A stretch of 64,000 nucleotides of DNA from Cymbomonas tetramitiformis (GCA_001247695.2 LGRX02033529.1:1-64000), one strand, 5' to 3'; shown: positions 9,730 to 23,929, counted from the first letter of the stretch. Notes: a model not told the origin generated them from the letters alone. Made by a program: numbers and translations.

Positions 9730-12700
9730 CACTGCGTGACTGTGCCATTGACACCGCCGTAGCTCGTGATGTCGCTCTTTCGTCGCTTCAGCGGTGTCAA
9801 AAAATTGACACTAGATTCCTACGCCTCGCGGAAAAGGTCGCCATAGATATCGGATGCATTGTGAAAATGCCTACAGAGATGGGTAGGCTAGTGGGGTGGT
9901 GGTGGGGAATATGGCGGTCAAGGGTGTCGAAGATGGATGGGTCGTCGAAGATGAATACAGAAGTGGATGGGTCATAAGCTCAACCTAGGGATCCATGGAG
10001 GAACTGGCGCCAGGCGTATTCGCTGCGTCCAGAAGAAGCCCCCAAAATCCAACCCGAGCGACGATACTGCATTGCGAAACACAGGGTCGCCCAATCAATC
10101 GCTTGCCATACACGAATTAGGCCACGCCGCTTCCGCCACGTACCACCCTTGGGCTCCTAACCCATCTGAAGCGCCAGCGCTTAGTCACTCATGGCCAAGG
10201 CGTAGTGCTGCGAAGTCCCGAACAATCGCGGTGTCGCCTTAACCTGGTAGAATATCCTATCCAACTATATATCACAAAGAGTTCACGTATATTATTCCGG
10301 TAGCAAATTTGGAAATTTCGATTGTCGTTCTGGGAACATTCAAGTGATGCTATATATTTCAGGAACACATAGAATTTCTGGCATGTTCGTCGAGTCTGCC
10401 TGGGCTGCCCACGCTTTGCTCGTCCTCGTGCCAACCATTTCAGTGTCGCATCTTGCTTCAACCTCCAACAACACGTATGGCGTTATGCAAATATATGTCC
10501 CACGAAAAGTTTTCGGCGATGTTTTTTATGACGTTCGCGCGCGGTGGGTTTGGGAGATTTGATGTTTGTTAAGTGGTGTAAATTGGGTGAGGTGTGAATT
10601 TTATGCATGAAATATGATATGCAAAGTATCATGTCTGAAAAGTAAAAATTGAAAAAGTTAAGGCTTATTTTCGTTTTCAGATTTGATAAATCTTTTGATG
10701 ATGACTTTTTCCCAGGCTGAAAATCTGGGGCAGAGGTCTTTGTGGATGATGATAATGCCGATTTTTGGGTGTGGATGATGGTGATGATCTTTAAGGTGAC
10801 ATATGATGACGATGTATGTATCATGCATGACTCGTCGTCAAACGAAAGTGGGGCCAGAAAGATAGCGTTTCTGACAATAACGAATGCGCCACCTCGCAAA
10901 ATGTTTAGTTTTCGTTAGCCATTGGAAACCGCGGGGCATCGGTCGATCGATACGATGATTTGCAATCTAGAATTTGATTGGTTGGGCGGTGAAACGATTC
11001 CGCTAGCATTCGATTTTCAAACATACTAGGCGGATCGATCTCAAAAAGAGATCTCCACTAGGCCATCTGACCGTAGGATCATGTGCGCGACAGTGCTTCG
11101 CTTTTTGCTTCCCAACATGCCATGTCATAACGCGAGGGTGGCGTCGCGATAAATGTACGCGACTGCAGTGGCACTGTCATGGTTAGCGTCTGGCGATCGT
11201 GAGATCGGAAGTTCGTCTGTGTCGCTCGTTGGGATTCGCGCTTTGCTGCTGCTGCTGCTGATTAAGTAAGTGAGCAAGGTAATTTGGTCCGGTTCCAAAT
11301 CATAAGGAGCAGAGGTTTGTACACCAGAATTTGAACAACCAAGCCCATTAGTTTTGTATTACGGCGACCAGCAGGATATGCTTTGGACGAATTGAGGGAA
11401 TAACGTTTTTGCCGATCGCTGAACTTTCCTCACCAGTGTGCGCACAGGTTCCTCTTCACTGCTAGCTTCGCATGACGAGTTGGTTGCGAATCTTGCGTGC
11501 CTTGGTATGCGCCGGCTGCTGGGATCTTTTGGTGCATGTGGTTATGCGCCGGCTGCTGGGATCTTTTGGTGGAGGTGCAGGGCGCGCTGATTTTTCGCGA
11601 ACTATGCTGTCAGCTTCTTGGTTATGTTTTTAATTCCTGTTGCTTTCGTTTCTCACAAGATTCGTTTCGTCCCACATGTTTCTGGTGCCCGATCTCAGGA
11701 TCTTGTGCTACGAAGGTCGTGGCAATTCTGCTGCATCGTTTATTTTGAACTGGGCAGCAGCGCGGTCCATCTTGAAATGGGAAGCGCCGTTTATCTTAAC
11801 CAGGTAGCAGCACGTCTGGGGCTTGCCCCGGCGGGATCTTCCTCGGTCTTAGTTGGCCATGCTACTTTCAGTTTAGGATTTATATCACTTAGGCTTTTCG
11901 CCATGCTCCTTCTCTTCTCAACTTATGTGAAACAGTCAGCGATGCTGCTTCCTTCCTGCCGGCTGACAGTTTCAGTAAGTGTTCGCAGGTACTACGGGAT
12001 CTTCTGCTCGCCCCAAAAAATGATATTTAGCACTCGCAGTTTGCGTGGTCTGCCTGGCATGAGAATTCGTGATGCCCTTCGGGACACGTTCATTTTGCTT
12101 GTTGAGATGCGATAGGGATTTGCTCTTTTAGAACCCGTTTATTATCAGGTTATGATAGAATAGTTTGATAAGCGGTATTGGAACTATGTGCTGTTGCAAA
12201 TTTGTAGTATCATTATGATTATTTTGCCCTGCATGATTTCTGTTGTGTGAATAGCTGATATTGTTGTCCGAGCAAGAGGACGCCCTGCCGTCACGTATAT
12301 AAGCGGTTTATATACCGGTTTGAATCTGAAGAACGGAATCGTGACTCTTTCGAACAGAGTGAAATAAATGTCGGTGAATATTATCACGCGAATACCGCGG
12401 AATTATCAAAAAAGTCAAGACAGGTCATGTCAAAAAAATATTTTTGTCCCGTATTTATCAAAAGTTATCAAGTTATTTGAATAGTTTGCCATCAATATGT
12501 GCATCAATATGTATATCAATACAACACAAATATATATAGCGCAATAACATCATTGCGCCTCGTTTCAAAGTCTTCCCCGATTAATAGCTATGAGTGTATA
12601 TAGTGTTCAAGATACCAACTCTTGGCTCACCACAAAGAATGCAATTAGATGTGTCGAGCAACAGACATCCGACTGCGTGCATATAGCCCTTAGCCGTTTA

Positions 12701-13260
12701 CAAATAGTGCCCTGAACGCCCGTAACGGAGGTGTAACTAACCTTTTTGCTACATACATATTTCAAAGACGTTTTTTTATCTAAGTTGCGCGATTGGCAAA
12801 CTACATTGATGCACAATAACGTATAGCTTCACCTATCTTTCGACAGAACACGGCAGGAACTATGCTGCTGCTGCTGTTTCAACTTGCAAATTTTGCAACC
12901 GCCGAATTGCACCCCTCAGGTTCCTTCCTACAATGCATTATGCCGACCCTGCACAGACATCTTACCGTATCTGTAACAGGGACAACTGACTTTTTCGCCT
13001 TATCCGAGGCTTCAGGGAACGTCGTAACGTCGACGCAGGAGTGACCATACACATGCGATCTGCATACGGTTGCAGCGGATGGGGGTTGATGTGCGTGCGC
13101 GCCAAATCACCGGCCCCAGCGAGGCGCCCAAAGGGTCCAGGCGTACATCCAAGGTTGAGCTATACCGCCCATGCACCCGCAGCAACAAAAAACACCATCA
13201 GGTGCGGCTCGTCCCCTGAACCGTTCCGCCCCTCAGGTTCAGGGTCTAGCATACAGCTTC
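9730..13260. other. no recognisable gene
   Basis: I find no supported exon. Noted content: a (CTG) run near 11245; a 37-bp direct duplication (TATGCGCCGGCTGCTGGGAT) starting near 11504 and 11541; and an AT-rich stretch at 12380-12600. Frames of up to 165 codons (for example 11618-12115) show no domain features. The 3' end of the coiled-coil gene begins just beyond, at 13263. Confidence 0.4.
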
Positions 13261-13262
13261 TT

Positions 13263-16200
13263 TCAGGGAAGTAATTTTTCGAGCTTCTGCTTCTCCTCTG
13301 ACATTTCCACGATTACCTGCACGAGCACGTCTTCCCTGGTTAGAATCATAGATGCTATGCAATCAAGATAATGATTTGACTGTGCTTGTATAAGACTGGC
13401 TATCAGCTTCTGGCATGCAAATGAGAAGAACATGCGCGCCAGAAGTGTTCTGGACAGAGGGAGAACAGGGCACGTTCCCGTCCAGAATCCCAATCAGATG
13501 AGCGCGCTGCACACTGCCTATTTATGGCATGCATGCGCTGGTATCTCATACTATCACGGGAGCAAACGCCTTTTGCTGCGAAAGGCACATCGATTGGTAG
13601 AAAATGCTTAGTGTTGAGCAGCACCTTCTCCGCGTCAGAGCGTTCGATCTTTTCCTGGTGGAGCTGCTGCTTTAGGCTTTCCATCTCAGACTTGCTCTTG
13701 TTGAGATCTCTCGTCAGCACCTCAAGTTCTTGGGACAGCTTGATTTGGGCCTGCCCCTCGTAGCAGCACGCGCCGCTCAATGCAAGGACCGCGCACAGAC
13801 ATACATGTCTCTTGCTCAGCGCATACAAGCTGAGTCCACACTTTGGCCACCTTCAGGCAAGCTCATCTTGCCTTCCTAAAATGTGATATCGCCTAGCGAC
13901 TGGGACCATGCAGAGATCAAATATCGCTTCATCAGCCAAGGCCTTTGCCTAAAGGTGCTCTCCTTCAGAGTGCTGTCTTCAGGCGCATTGCCAGTCGATG
14001 GTGCATCCAAGTGCCCTGGTCCCGACTCTTTGCAGTGGGGTCGAACTTGAGCTGTCTGCGGCGTTTCCAGATGTGGGGGTCGACTGCCTGCAGAGCTCTC
14101 AGCCGCGGGCGTTTGACTCTCTGTGGGCTGCTCGGCCGCTTCGACTGGCCAATCCCTCATGCTTCCAAGTGCAAATGCGTTAATTGCCTGTGGTGTTTCT
14201 GAACGCGAGATTTCGAGTGCCTGCAGCGTTTCTGAGTGCAGGCTTTTAAACATTTGTGGAGAACACAGCCTTCAACCGCCTGCGGTGCGACTTTGCTACG
14301 CGCAGAATTTCGGCTTTCTTTGGCACTGCCAAGCACAGTCATTTTGACTGTCAGTGGCGTTCCCAAATGTCTTTGCTTTGACTGTCTGCGATGTTTGCCA
14401 GCACAATCGTTTTGGCAGCGTTTAGTGTTTCCGAATTCAGACTGGTGTTACCGTCTGCACTATTTCTAAGCACGGGCTGTGTGACTGTCTACGGTGTCTT
14501 CAAGCGCTCCGTTTGTCTGTCTGTGGCATTCCAGAGTGTTGCGCTTCAAACTGTTTCTAGTGTATGCCAGGGTGGGCATTTCTGCAGTGCTCTCAGTTGC
14601 GAGCTGTTGACTATCTGCAGTGCTTTCAAAATGCACTTGCTTTGACTGTCCGTGACATTTCCAATTGCTGCCGTTCCAGTTATCTGCACTATCTCCGAGT
14701 GCGGTCTTTTGATTGTCCGTGACATTTCCAAGTGCTGCCGTTCCAGTTATCTGCACTATCTCCGAGTGCGGTTTTTTGACTGTCCGTGACATTTCCAAGT
14801 GCTGCCGTTCCAGTTATCTGCACTATCTCGAGTGCGGGTCTTTTGACTGTCCGTGACATTTCCAAGTGCTGCCGTTCCAGTTATCTGCACTATCTCCAAG
14901 TGCGGTCTTTGGCTGTCCGTGACATTTCCAAGTGCTGCCGTTCCAGTTATCTGCATTATATCCGAGTGCGGTCTTTTGACTGTGTGTGTGCAGTATCTCC
15001 GAGTGTGGTCTTTTGACTGAGCGTGCAGTATTGTTTTCGCAATTACAGGCGGGGGCGACTGACTGTCGGCGGTGAGAAACGCCGCACTCTCTTCGGAGCC
15101 ACCTTCCTGTCAAAGCAGCAGCAGCTGCAGCTTGCGGGGCCGCCAGGGCGCCTCTCACCTTCTCCGCCTGCACTCGCACTGTGCGCTCCGTGGAGAGGTC
15201 CTTCTCCAGCGTGGCGGCCGAGGCGCTCAGCGCTGCCAGCTCCGCCCTCACCTCCGCGATGCCCGCCTGCCGCTGCTCCACTTCCTGGAACAGCTCAACG
15301 TTGCGCGTCTTCGTTTCCTCCAGCTTCTTCTGTACAACCTGCTTACAGCACAACTCTCCCAGTCAGAGCCACACGCCTTCACCCGACGCTGCCCACTCTA
15401 CTTCTCAAGCCACCATGTGCACGCCAACAGCCTGTGCTTTCCCTCAGCCCTACGATCCGCTTCCAAGCTGATGCACCTGCATGGTTCAGCCCTTTCTCAA
15501 CTCAAGCTGGTGCGCCTCCCAGCTAAAAGGCGCTACCTTCATATTCCCACTAGAACTGTCCTGGGTGTGCTCCAGCATGTCGTTGGTCTCGTTCACGACA
15601 TTCACCAGCTCTTCTGCTTTATTAGTCTCCTTCGCCTGCCACATTTGGCAGCCGCGGATTAGTTGCTGCCTCCCATTTGCTCACTCAATTGCTGCATCCC
15701 ATATCATCACTCAATTGCTGCCTCCCTGTTGATCATTAGCTACCCCCCATTAAAGTACTTTCTGGCCCTCATTTGATCAGTTGCTACCCCCCTTCTGATC
15801 ACTTCCTGTCCCCATCCAATTACTCGCTCACCCCCTTCCAATCGCCCGGGACCGCTCGTGTGACCACTTGTTGCCCCGCATCTTATCACTTATTGCAATC
15901 CCCCGGGACCGCTCGAGTGACCACTTGCTGCCCCGCACTTATCATATTGCAATCCCCGGGACCGCTCGGGTGACCACTTGTTGCCCCGCACCTTATCACT
16001 GATTGCAATCCCCAGGACCCGCTACGTGCTGACCACTTGTTGCCCCCTTTGCCATCACTTGTGCAATCCCCAGGACCGCTCGGGTGACCACCCATTGCCC
16101 CGCACCTTATCACTTATTGCAATCGCCCGGGACCCTTCCGGGTGACCACTTGTGCCAATACCTTAACACTTATTGCAATCCCCCAGGACCTTTCGGGTGA

Positions 16201-19200
16201 CCACTTGTTGCCCGCACCTTATCACTTATTGCAATCGCCCAGGACCGCTCGGGTGACCACTTTGCCCGGCACCTTAGCACTTATTGCAATCCCCGGGACC
16301 GCTCGGGTGACCACTTGTTGCCCCGCACCTTATCGCTTATTGCCCCGCTTTACCTTATCACTTATTGCCCGCTTTTGTATCACCTATTGCAATCGCCCGG
16401 GACCGCTCGGGTGACCACCGACGCGCTTACCTTATCACTTATTGCAATCCCCCCGGGACCGCTCGGGTGACCACTTGTTGCCCCGCACCTTATCACTTTG
16501 CAATCCCCCGGGACCGCTCAGAGGTGACCACTTGTTGCCCGCGCCTTATCACGTATTGCAATCGCCCGGGACCGCTCGGGTGACCGCCTGTTGCCCGCGC
16601 ACCTTATCATATTGCAATCGCCAGGACGCTCAGGTGACCACTTGTTGCCCGCTGCCCATCACTTATTGCAATCCCGGGACCGCTCGGGTGACCACTTGTT
16701 GCCCGCACCTTATCACTTATTGCGTCCCGGAGTTGCTTCGGGTGACCACTTGTTGCCTTTTCCAGCACACTTATTGCAATCCCCAGGACCGCTCGGGTGA
16801 CCACTTGTTGCCCGCACCTTATCACTGATTGCAATCCCCGGGACCGCTCAGGTGACCACTTGTTACCCCGCATCTTATCACTGTGCAATCGCCCGGGACG
16901 CTCGTGTGACCACTTGTTGCCCCGCACCTTATCACTTATTGCAATCGCCCGGTGCATCGCCCGAAAGAAGCTCCTACATATTGGCTCACCCCCACACATG
17001 CAGTGAGGCAGGATGGGGGAGGGGTGGGCTTCGGCCCAGAGGTTGAGTCTCCACCAGAGCCTTCTCCAAGCCGCCAATCTTTCTTCCCCTCTTTTTGTTC
17101 TCTTTGGTCAGATTTCGGTTCCTCCGATTTACTTTCACCAGCTCACCCTGCAGCTCAGCCTCCACAATGGCGCTTGCCGCAAGGTCCGCTTTTGCCTGCC
17201 TCAATCCACCACTTGCCCCCCACGTCACCGCCTAAAGGATTTGCGTTTGATTCGAGGCAGTATTCTTTATATCGATCTTTACACGAGCCGCAAAACCCTA
17301 AAAAGAAGAGTTTCTAGGGTTTTTTCGTTTTAGGGTTTTAGGGTAGAAAGGGAAGAGTGTGAATCCATCGATCCCCGGTGTGGATACACTGTGCAGCCGA
17401 TTCTCTGTGGCTACGTGGTGCCCAAGGAATGCGGTCAAGGATAAGCCACAGACGATTGTTTGTGGCTATAAGGTGCCAAAGGAATCGGACCAGGGATGAG
17501 CGATACACATGGGCACACAGGTTGCTGGCTGTGCCGGAATTAACAGCGATCAACAGCTCTTGGGAAGCTGACGACCGGTTGGTGAACTATCGACCACCGG
17601 GAGGGCTTGGGACACACAGGCATATGTGGGGACGGGACCCTAAGTAAGAATAGTGCAGAACAACAATTGCGGTGCACATGTGAAGCCAATTATTCAACAC
17701 CGCATCTCACCCGCAGGGCACCCTGTGCTTCAGTCCCATAGAGCTGGAGATGGGGGCAGGTGGTTGCAGGCGCAGATTGATGGCGGGCGCGCAAGGTCAG
17801 AAGGAAGCATATCACTGTCATGCTCCACGCCTTGGGACCCCTTTTAAACCCCGGGCATGTGGTGGGTGGAGCTCTCTTGAGACCAGGCTTTGGGGCAGGC
17901 AGGGAGCAGGGGGGGTGGTTCTGTGGGAGGGCGTGGTGGTGGGGAGATAGCTTAGGCAGCTCGAGGGGTAGAGGCGGACTGGCTTCCATCAATGTGCAGG
18001 CAGTGCAGTCGCAGAGGCACTCAGGTGGCCCCGTCAGGCTTAGGGGGGTGCCGTTCTCCACGAGTGCGGATGGGGGAGGGCGCACCGCTTCCAGACTCTG
18101 CTGCAGATCGCGCGTTGTTTCCTTCTCGGCCGCCAGCAACGCGTTGAGAGACTTCTCAGTCTTCGCTGCCTGTGTTCGAGTTTCCTCCAGGGTCTTGTTT
18201 GCCTGGCATCAACCTCGCGATTGTTTCAGGCATCCCTCCAGGGGCATCCTACGCATCTGTGCCATCTCACGGCCACTGCCGACGGATGGGCCCTGCCTGC
18301 GAAACGTCACTGAGCACGGCAGCGGGCTGTATACAAGGTGCACCTACCTCCTTTAGTTGAGCTGAGAGGTCAGCAGCAAGCTTCTTTTCATTCTCCAGTG
18401 CCCGGGATGCATCCTCAAACTGTTCAGCTGCGATGGTGCGCTCGCGGAGGGCTTCTTGTGCTGCGTCCTGAAGCCCCCCCCCCGCCCAACGTGCGCCGTT
18501 TCAAGCAACGTAGAGCTTAGTTCGGTGCACTTGGATCGACTTTTGCGTCCGATGCCACATACCACAGCCTGTTTGTCTGGATCCAACGATGGGATGAACA
18601 GCAAAGAGCGGAGCTGCAGGTTCCTCGGATGGGATGTCCTGAAGGTGTCACACCAGACGGCATTACGGAAAGATTGCAACCAACAGCTACGTGTGACGCC
18701 GCGGTCCAGGACACAGGGAGCGTGCCAAGACTCGGAGCTTTGAGTGCCCCTGAGGCCGCGCTGCGCTCGCCCTCATTTCAATGACGCCTCCGAGTTCTGC
18801 TCTGCGGCTCCAGATGGGAGGCCGGAAGACCCAGAGTCCCTTCTACTGCATGCGCGCCGCGTGTGAACCGAGCGCCCGGCGCGCCAGATGGAGAAGGGAA
18901 AGCATGCAAAGCAAAGTTGACGAGGGGTGATAGCCCTGAGAGCCTTCCGCCGTGAACAGGAGAGGGCGGTATTGGAGGAGAGGAGCGCCACAGGTGGCAG
19001 GGCAGCTCGCCTGTGCTTCCCGCGCAGCCTCCGCGGCTTCTGCCTTCATCTTCTTCATCGCCGCGCGCAGGTCCTGCTGCTGCTTCTCGCTCTTCACCTG
19101 CGCCACAGTCTCGCGATGACTCACCGTCACTCCGCCATGCGCCCTAGGCGTCATTTCTATCAGCATCCATCGTCCAAAGTTACGCTCCAAGTCCCGCCGA

Positions 19201-22200
19201 TGATGGCCCGACCCCGAAGAGGCAATGCATCCTCCAGAGCGGCAGGATCGCGAACAAAGATAACAGCAATGCAACGGATGGAGCACCACCCACCTTGAGC
19301 TCGGTTTGGGTCTCCAGCTTTGATCTCAGCTCCTCCGCCGCCCCTTCCAATTTCTCTTGCTTTGACTGTTGCTCCTTCAAGTCGCTGTCTGCTTTCCACT
19401 CCCATACCCCCAGTTCCCCCCGGTTGCTAGGGAGCGGTCCACATGCCACGCCAGAGGGGACAACTGAGCGGAGCCTAAGGCCTCAAGTCCGCTGAACCAC
19501 CACAGGTTTTAGGTCGGAGCACGCAATCCCTCAGCAGCCCTCCAAGGCCCTTCGCTGCATCCCGCAGACCGCATTGTAGCTCACTGTGCCTTGGCCAGTG
19601 ACGCCCGCAGCGCAGCAGCGCCGCAAGCCTTGTGCCACGCAGCGATGACGGCGCCTGCACCCTGTGTCGCCGACCATTTCCCATGTGCAGCTCAACAAGC
19701 GCTCCCTGCATCACCGGAGCGCGCATGGCTCGGAGCAAGGTCACTTACGGAGCGCCTGGTTCTTTTCGCTGAGAGCTTCGCTGCTCTCTTTGTAGTCCAC
19801 CGCCTGTTGCCGCGCTCTGAGCGCCTCTTCGCCGACCGTCAGGGTGAGTTGCCTGCGGCACGCGGGAGGCGGTGAGTGTGAAGCCCGTTAGCGAGCTATG
19901 GAACTAGCTGCGCAGGTCGCGCCATGCACCGCGTATGCAGCTACAGGGGAATCCGCCCACGCGCGCCTCAGTTCCACGAGGAGTCCACATTTGCGCAGAA
20001 TCTCTACGGGGAGCTCTTCCGGAACCCACAAGAAAGACGAAGGCGGCATCTGGGCGTCCGGCGGCCACTTCTTGATGAAGCTAGACGGGAGGTGGCGGCA
20101 TCGCCAGAAGGGGCGAGCGTAGAGGTGGGCCGAGGAGTGCATGGATCGGATTGGCGGCACCTGCGCGGGAGGCAGAGGGCGGAGAGAAACAGGGAGGCGC
20201 ATGGAGAACTTACGTCTGCTGATCGAGCTCCCCACCAAGCTGCGTCAGCTCGGCCTGGAGCTGAGTCACCTCGGCCTCGGCTGCCCAGGACGCCGCCTTG
20301 GAGGTATCCAGCGCCTTGAGCACAGCCTGCTTCTCCTTGCTGCATCCAGCCCCATTCGCCAAGACCACTCAGAGGTCTACGAGTGCATGGGCAAGCTGGT
20401 TTGCCGCTTCAGCCGGCGTGATTGCAAAGCAAGTCCAAGATGAATATGCTGGCAAGCGCATATGCGCCGTTGTGGCATATGCGCCGTTGTGCTTGTGACG
20501 CGCGCGTGCCGTCGCACATATATCCAACCAGTCACAGTGCAGACTGGGATCTCCGCAGCGCTGTGGAACGCACGGTCCTCATCTGGACTTGAGCCACGTG
20601 GCAGTCCAGCAGTCTGCAGTGGCCTGAAAGAGGAGTGGGTTGCCGGAAGGGGAGCTCACTCAAGCGCTGCTGTCAGCTTCTCCTCGCACGCAAGCGAGCG
20701 CTCGGTTGCCTGCTTCTCCTTCTTCACCGTGTCCAGCGCGCTGCGCTCCAGACTGCTTCCACACAGAATCCCCAGCTTCAAATTCCGCACCTTTCCGGAT
20801 CATAACTGACAACAGAATAGTGCTTTCCAGCAGAGCTGTCCAACCCGCGTCCAGCCTCCCTCCTCCCCCTCGTGCGTGCGTGCCTTGCATGTCTAGCGCT
20901 TCGCATGCGCTGCCAGCTCAGCACGGGAGCCCAGGCATTCCAACGGTGCCGGCTCAGGACCGAGAGAAGCGCCAGCGGACTTCCGGAGTGGGTGTTCTTT
21001 TGGTGTGCACGGCAAAGCTTCTGAGAGCTTGTGGCGCCCGCTGAGAGCATGGGAACCCAAGCTGCAAACAATGCGCGTACCATCTGCACACTTCTTTACA
21101 ACGCAGTTTGCAAGAGGCAAGGGCGCCATGGTATGTAAGGCTGACACAGATAGAACCACCAGATCTGCACACAGGGGTAAGATTTGGATGTGAGATCGAA
21201 CCGCAGAGCCTCTGCAGCAGCCGAGGCCGCTTTGGCTGCGTCATCGCGCGCATTGGAGAGGGTCGTCTTCTCATCTGCCAGCTTCTGCAAGAACCGATAG
21301 GTACGCACTGTCATTGGGTGAGCATCCCTGGATCCGGGCATTGACAAGACCCAAGGACACTACTGCTCTTGTGTGTCTTAGTACTGCAAGGGGTGTGGGC
21401 GCAGGATGGGAGGGTGCCTCTGAACTGGAAGGGTGTGGGCGCTGAAAGGGGGCTCTGGACTGGAAGGGGTGTAGGCGTTGAAAGGGAGGAAGCCTATGGA
21501 CTGGCAGGGGTGTGGGCGCAGGGCGGGATTCTCTTGCAAGGGATGCAGCAACATGGGAGCAGCAGTTGAGATCAGGGTTGCCACCTGCTCCACTGTTAGC
21601 ATCGCCGCCTCCGCCGCTTCTCTTTGCTTGCGTGCTTCCTCCTCCTGTGAGGGAAACAGCGGCTTGACAATGATAAATACAGACTAGCCTGCAGCTTGAT
21701 ATATTTGTATGTTGACGGCTTGAATAAGTAGCTCCGCATGCACAGGGCGTGTTCCTTGTCGTGCGCAGGGCACGGTTCGATAAGTAATAAGGCGCGAGGC
21801 ACTTGTAGCACTTGGAGACTTGCCCTCCTCAGCTTTTGTGCATGAGGCCCGAGGTGGTCGTGGATTTGTTGTGTGGGGAACAAATGGCACTCTTCTCAGC
21901 AAGCAGGTTCAAGGACCGGACTCTGCTGTAGCACCGGTCACCCTGTGAGCACCTGCCGTCGTACATCAATTCTGTGAGGAAGAGAGTCGGCGGCGGCTGG
22001 CACAGGGACGGAATAACTCACTTTAAACGCTAAGGCTTCCTCAGCCTTTTTTTTGTTGAGAGCATATGCTGCTGCCAGTCCTCCGGACAAAACAATCCCA
22101 ACCATATTTGCCAGGTCCAAGCCATTGCCTTTCTCCTCGATAACACTGGCCTGAACCAACATCGTCCGTGCCGCCGTTCAGATAAGAGAAACCTTGGTGC

Positions 22201-23926
22201 ACCCGTACACCCTTATATAGTCTTGGCTTTTCAAAGAGCTCATCGTGAACTTATGCATATGGTAGATTCTAGGAAGGGACGCCGGAGGTCAGAGTTGCAA
22301 CGACAAGTCCATGACGTTTTTAAAGCTTGTGCCAGAAGTAGAAACATCTGCGCACGAAATGTGAAGAAAAGTGCTGGAAACCTGTTGATCAACTATGCCC
22401 GGTCATATATCTTCATTCCAGCTCTTCAGGTTGCTTGCTTTGCTTTGCCTGGAGCTAGATCAACTTACCTCTGCAGCTGCAGCTGCTGCGATTGATGCTT
22501 CCTTCTGCTTTGCAAGTTCTGTTCTCGCCTGGCACAAGAGCTCCGAAATATCCACTCTCAAGACACAAGGGTGACAAGCTAAAGATGTGCGCGATTGTAT
22601 TCTGAAGAAAGCAATACGTGTGGTCGAACGGTGGCAGGTATCGTGACGGCTATAGGATGAGGAAAACATGAGCGTTCCTCGCAGCAGTTTCATCCCTCAG
22701 CTTTCCACAACACCAATTGAGGATAAGCTGTTGATGCAGCACCTGGTTCAGTTCAGTTTCCAAGGAGACAACGGTCTGGTCTGAAGCAAGGTATCTTTGT
22801 TCTTCCTGATTCTTGAAAAGATGAGTAAGACGTAGGTTAGTATCTGCTGTTACACAATAAAGAGGTATACTGGTATTGCAGCACTTCTGCAAGTAGAACT
22901 CGACAACGCAGACTGGGTGGCTCTGACTTGGACATTATGTTGTAAATTCTGTGTGATTTTATCAAGATTTGGAAACCACTTCGTGCTAGAAGCCAAAACG
23001 ACACACGAACATACTCTGGAGGCTTCATATCGAAAAACTCCCAAATCCAAGAAATATAAATACCTGACGATTTTTCAAAGCGTTTTCCCTTGTAAGCAGT
23101 TCCTGTTCCTTTGCTTGGAGCTCGACTTCTCTTCTCCTGGTCTGGAAAAGCAGGTATTCGTGAGTTTGGTCCTGATTTTAGGTGTTAGATTAGTCTCAAA
23201 GATTAGCCTAATGAGACTGTTGAACATCCATGCTATTCAAGTTACCTGCTCAAGCTCAAATTCCAGTTTGTTTACTTCAGAACCCTCACTTTTAAAACTT
23301 TTCCTCCCCGCCTGTGTAGTGTCAGCAAATACCAAATTCACTCTCCTTTTGAAACCACGAACGGGGATGCTTTAACTGTGAGAATAAGAGTTCCCAAACA
23401 CCCCAACAAGACCACCTGCATGTTCAGTAGAGCCTCTTCCTTCTCTTTCAATGCTGCCTCTCTCGCCTTAACTTCGGCTTCTTTTTCCAGTGCCTGTAGA
23501 AAAAGTACTAGATCATTTTCGCTTCGCTTTATCGCATGAAGATCAATCTGAGCAAGTGTTTTATAGAGGGGCGGGAATACCTTCTCGAAGAGTGCTCTTT
23601 GAGCTTCTGTCATCTTCCGCTGGCTGCGATTAAGACTGACAGACGGGGAAGCCGCTGGTACCTCAAGTGGCTGTATTCCGTTGTCTTTAATCTTTTCAAC
23701 ATAATCTTGATAAAGATCCTGTAGTATACAAAGGTTAAACAAAGACTTTCTCAACTGGCATTAAAGATACCTTCAGTGAACCGTCGAAAAACAGCAATAT
23801 TGAAATGTGTAATGATTATAAGTAGATATCAATATTTGGAAGAGGAATGTATCAAAATGATAATGGCCATGTTCACCCCATGCAAAATCACCTGCGAGGA
23901 GTTCACAGCCGCAAGCTCCTTCGCTT
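13263..23926 (-). CDS. multi-exon coiled-coil protein (no family recognised)
   Basis: About 20 short minus-strand blocks, most bounded by CAG acceptors and GT donors, all encode heptad-like, Glu/Lys/Ala/Gln-rich helix. Blocks from 5' to 3' (approximate): 23892-23926, 23416-23718, 23246-23311, 23066-23140, 22725-22815, 22473-22550, 22020-22120, 21560-21650, 21190-21300, 20640-20760, 20213-20345, 19744-19850, 19290-19400, 19000-19115, 18355-18470, 18060-18210, 17045-17215, 15545-15650, 15165-15345, 13610-13755 and 13275-13370. Typical peptides are LEETKTRNVELFQEVEQRQ and TELAKQKEASIAAAAAAEV; the end is VEMSEEKQKLEKLLP and stop. The largest exon (23416-23718) holds a non-coiled part, MTEAQRALFEKVFPPLY. 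The protein is probably structural or tethering, of several hundred residues. The N-terminus was not located and may lie upstream of 23.9 kb. Exact joins of several small exons are unverified. Confidence 0.6.
13990..15020. repeat. 66-67 bp minisatellite within an intron
   Basis: GTCCGTGACATTTCCAAG recurs at 14649, 14715, 14782, 14849 and 14915 (period 66-67 bp). Each copy also carries TGCCGTTCCAGTTATCTGCA. Upstream, 13990-14640, degenerate relatives (GTCTGCGGYGTTTCCGAGTG) suggest the array was once longer and its older end has decayed. It lies between two exons of the coiled-coil gene. Confidence 0.8.
15830..16950. repeat. about 55-60 bp minisatellite within an intron, roughly 18-19 copies
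   Basis: The core GGGACCGCTCGGGTGACCAC followed by TTGTTGCCCCGCACC and TTATCACTTATTGCAATC is repeated with length variation throughout. It sits between the coiled-coil exons at 15545-15650 and 17045-17215. Frames such as the HLLPAPYHLLQSP-type peptide are repeat artefacts. Confidence 0.85.
17345..18060. repeat. dispersed repeat with modules A then B, copy 1
   Basis: Module A (about 17345-17480; GTGCAGCCGATTCTC, GGATAAGCCACA) and module B (about 17565-18060; GACCGGTTGGTGAACTATCG, GAGACCAGGCTTTGGGGCAG) match 36040-36150 and 35490-35990 respectively, but in swapped order. It lies in an intron of the coiled-coil gene, reaching its exon near 18060. Confidence 0.7.
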
Positions 23927-23929
23927 CTG

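Noticed and set aside
15773..16828. HLLPAPYHLLQSPG-type repetitive proteins
   Set aside because: Translation of the 55-60 bp minisatellite in an intron. Frames change with repeat indels.
15830..16950. CRISPR-like array
   Set aside because: There are no unique spacers: the whole unit repeats, so it is a minisatellite, and the genome is eukaryotic.
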